In this document: positions 14,648-15,663 of the stretch, in pieces
Layout: every line of letters starts with the position of its first letter
Numbering within the stretch: position 1 is the first letter of the stretch
Source: Candidatus Brocadiaceae bacterium
GTDB lineage: Bacteria; Planctomycetota; Brocadiia; SM23-32
DNA: 15,663 nucleotides
NCBI GenBank assembly: GCA_003551785.1
Contig: PUNP01000514.1
Coordinates: 1 to 15,663, forward strand
Direction of reading: 5' to 3'
Program-made: the position numbers and the translations under genes
Notes under the pieces: generated by a model
Database searches by the model: none
Told to the model about the DNA's origin: nothing
The model's input: the letters and a program-made list of their open reading frames with translations, nothing else

Positions 14648-15386
14648 TTAATTTAAAGCTTTTTTGTTCATAAAAGACATAAAACAGGTGAGCAGCCCCG
14701 GATCAAACTGATCGGCAGTTGCCGCTCCACATCAAGCCTGTCAACTTCTATTTCAAAAAAATTACGATTATATAGTCCGGTCAGAGTATCATGATAGGTC
14801 AGATATTGCATGCGCTCTTCTGCTTTTTTACGAGCAGTAACATCCATTATAACACCATCTATGTACACCAGTTCACCGGCATTATCAAATATTCCAACCC
14901 CTCTTTCATGAACCCACCGCAAGGATTCGTCCCGACGGCGCAAGCGGTATTCAAAATCAAAGGGGATATTTTCAGACAGAGCTTTTCGAACTTTCGATTT
15001 TACCTCACCTTTATCATCCTCAAAAATTAAATCAGAGAGCCTGTTGAACAATTCTCGATCCCTGCTCAAAGCATACAACATATAGGACTTACAAGACTTA
15101 TAACCTGCAACATACAGCGACGGTCATGGATTGTGCAACAGGCTCCAGAATAACTCAAAACCTTATTATTAATGAAATCAGAGGGCGAATAGCCCGTCAG
15201 ACGCGCGATAGCAGGACTCAAATACTTCATCGTCCAATGCTCATCATCAAGGCACCTGTAAACAACACCGGGGATATTAGTAATTAAAGTCTGAAAATCA
15301 CGCTCCCTTTCCCGCAATGCCTCGATAATCAACTTCAAATCAGCCTCAGCAGTACCTTTTTTAACTTCAAAAAGGGGATCGGTCAT
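14648..15386 (-). pseudogene. Broken PAS-GGDEF-HD-GYP c-di-GMP signalling gene
   Basis: The true start is ATG 15386 (MTDPLFEVKKG), with GGGAG eight bases upstream. A coiled helix (LRERERDFQTL) leads into a PAS domain (IPGVVYRC...LSPAIARLTGYSPSDFI). The frame breaks near 15146, where about 65-70 extra bases interrupt the PAS. It resumes in another frame at RDRELFNRL and runs through FEYRLRRRDESLRWVHERG and the linker IMDVTARKKAEERMQ to a GGDEF start (YLTYHDTLTGLYNRNFFE). At 14701-14710 it jumps out of frame; read one frame over, the next codons give QFDPGLLTCFMSF and end at 14648, matching the last helix of an HD-GYP domain. The original protein would have made and degraded c-di-GMP. No GGDEF active site or HD residues remain, so it cannot do either. 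The pieces could still be transcribed. Confidence 0.82.
15061..15125. repeat. Repeat-like insert inside the PAS coding region
   Basis: Relative to a normal PAS domain about 65-70 bases are extra. On the minus strand the insert contains units with a period of nine: TATAAGTCT, TGTAAGTCC, TATATGTTG and TATGCTTTG. The borders are approximate because the flanking PAS codons are also eroded. It shifts the frame and introduces a stop at 15066. Confidence 0.5.
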
Positions 15387-15451
15387 AACACTGACTCCCA
15401 AAGTTTAAGACATATGCGATAGAAACGCATCATATACCTCTTCATATATAT

Positions 15452-15480
15452 AATTTACATTATAAATTACCTAAAGTCAA
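15452..15480 (-). promoter_or_regulatory. Possible promoter of the broken signalling gene
   Basis: TTGACT (15475-15480), a 17-base spacer and TAAATT (15452-15457, four of six) are read on the minus strand, about 66 bases before the ATG. An ATGCG-N7-CGCAT inverted repeat (15414-15430) lies in the leader. The region is very AT-rich, so chance matches are likely. Confidence 0.3.
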
Positions 15481-15489
15481 CATCTATTG

Positions 15490-15658
15490 CACTTGAAGCA
15501 GGGATATAAGACAGATTCGCCTGTGCGATCCTTTTGCGTCGTAGGCTTCAGCCGCTTTGTCACCTCCACGACTGCTTCGACTGCTACCGGCCGGAGCAAC
15601 AGTTGCCGGGTGGGACTTACGCTCTCCCACTGGAGCTATGCACCTTTTCACGGCGCAC
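15490..15658 (-). mobile_element. Probable 5' end fragment of a group II intron
   Basis: Reading leftwards from 15658, the sequence begins GTGCGCC, which fits the GUGYG start of bacterial group II introns, and continues with structured, non-coding-looking RNA. GTGGGA/TCCCAC form a 6-bp stem (15610-15615 with 15625-15630), and GCAAC/GTTGC and CCGGCCGG follow. The wording resembles domain I of bacterial introns as I remember them; that is recall, not a search. No maturase gene and no domain V hairpin follow, because the broken PAS gene starts within about 270 bases. The fragment would therefore have lost most of its length. Its inner border is approximate, and only five bases of upstream exon lie in the window. 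Confidence 0.5.
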
Positions 15659-15663
15659 TGAAA

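Noticed and set aside
15361..15401. A TTG start at 15401 for the PAS gene
   Set aside because: ATG 15386 has GGGAG eight bases upstream, whereas TTG 15401 has none and would place that ribosome site inside the coding region.
1..15663. CRISPR arrays, tRNA, rRNA and riboswitches
   Set aside because: No regularly spaced direct repeats, cloverleaf-like sequences or conserved aptamer motifs were recognised on either strand; this was checked by eye only.

Overview
The window looks like chromosomal DNA of an anaerobic, carbohydrate-using bacterium. The best guess is the PVC superphylum (Kiritimatiellota, Lentisphaerota or a planctomycete relative). That rests on inference: a 1401-residue LamG and carbohydrate-binding-like protein, deoxysugar enzymes (an L-fucose-isomerase-type protein and a class II rhamnulose-type aldolase), rubrerythrin, an RseC-like redox membrane protein, c-di-GMP remnants, and intergenic spacers full of short palindromes. 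No phage, conjugative, CRISPR, rRNA or tRNA genes were seen.

Layout. 1-3445, minus strand: one tight operon with a good sigma70-type promoter (TCGACA-17-TATAAT). It encodes a membrane-anchored ankyrin-repeat protein, then a HAD phosphatase, then a class II aldolase cut by the window edge. The last two overlap as TAATG. 3446-4867: an RseC/MucC-family membrane protein lies between two spacers that share a diverged repeat; the left half of the second spacer holds repeats and its right half holds apparently decayed small reading frames. 4868-9421, minus strand: a very large multidomain protein (beta-sandwich, CBM-like, LamG, a probable transglutaminase-like core, a NEW3-like domain) followed by a 99-residue unknown. 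9422-9827: a divergent spacer with hairpins, a long inverted repeat and a near-consensus promoter. 9828-12096, plus strand: rubrerythrin, then the isomerase, closed by a strong intrinsic terminator. 12181-13815, plus strand: an orphan ATP-grasp protein. 13889-15663, minus strand: a degenerate PilZ-like protein, a wrecked PAS-GGDEF-HD-GYP gene, and what looks like the 5' end of a group II intron.

How the parts fit together. The isomerase and the aldolase could act in the same deoxyhexose pathway (isomerisation, then retro-aldol cleavage of the ketose 1-phosphate), but no kinase or transporter is visible and they sit in separate transcription units. The large LamG protein could handle glycans or peptides, but it has no visible signal peptide. 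The right end is a decaying c-di-GMP signalling locus: the PAS domain is interrupted by a short repeat-like insert, and the GGDEF domain is joined to the last codons of an HD-GYP domain through what appears to be a microhomology deletion.

The most unusual items are a perfect 31-bp palindrome inside the aldolase gene, the deletion junction in the signalling pseudogene, the cryptic transglutaminase-like triad in the giant protein, and the inverted repeat centred about 62 bases upstream of the expected rubrerythrin transcription start. No clear-cut new defence or mobile system was found.
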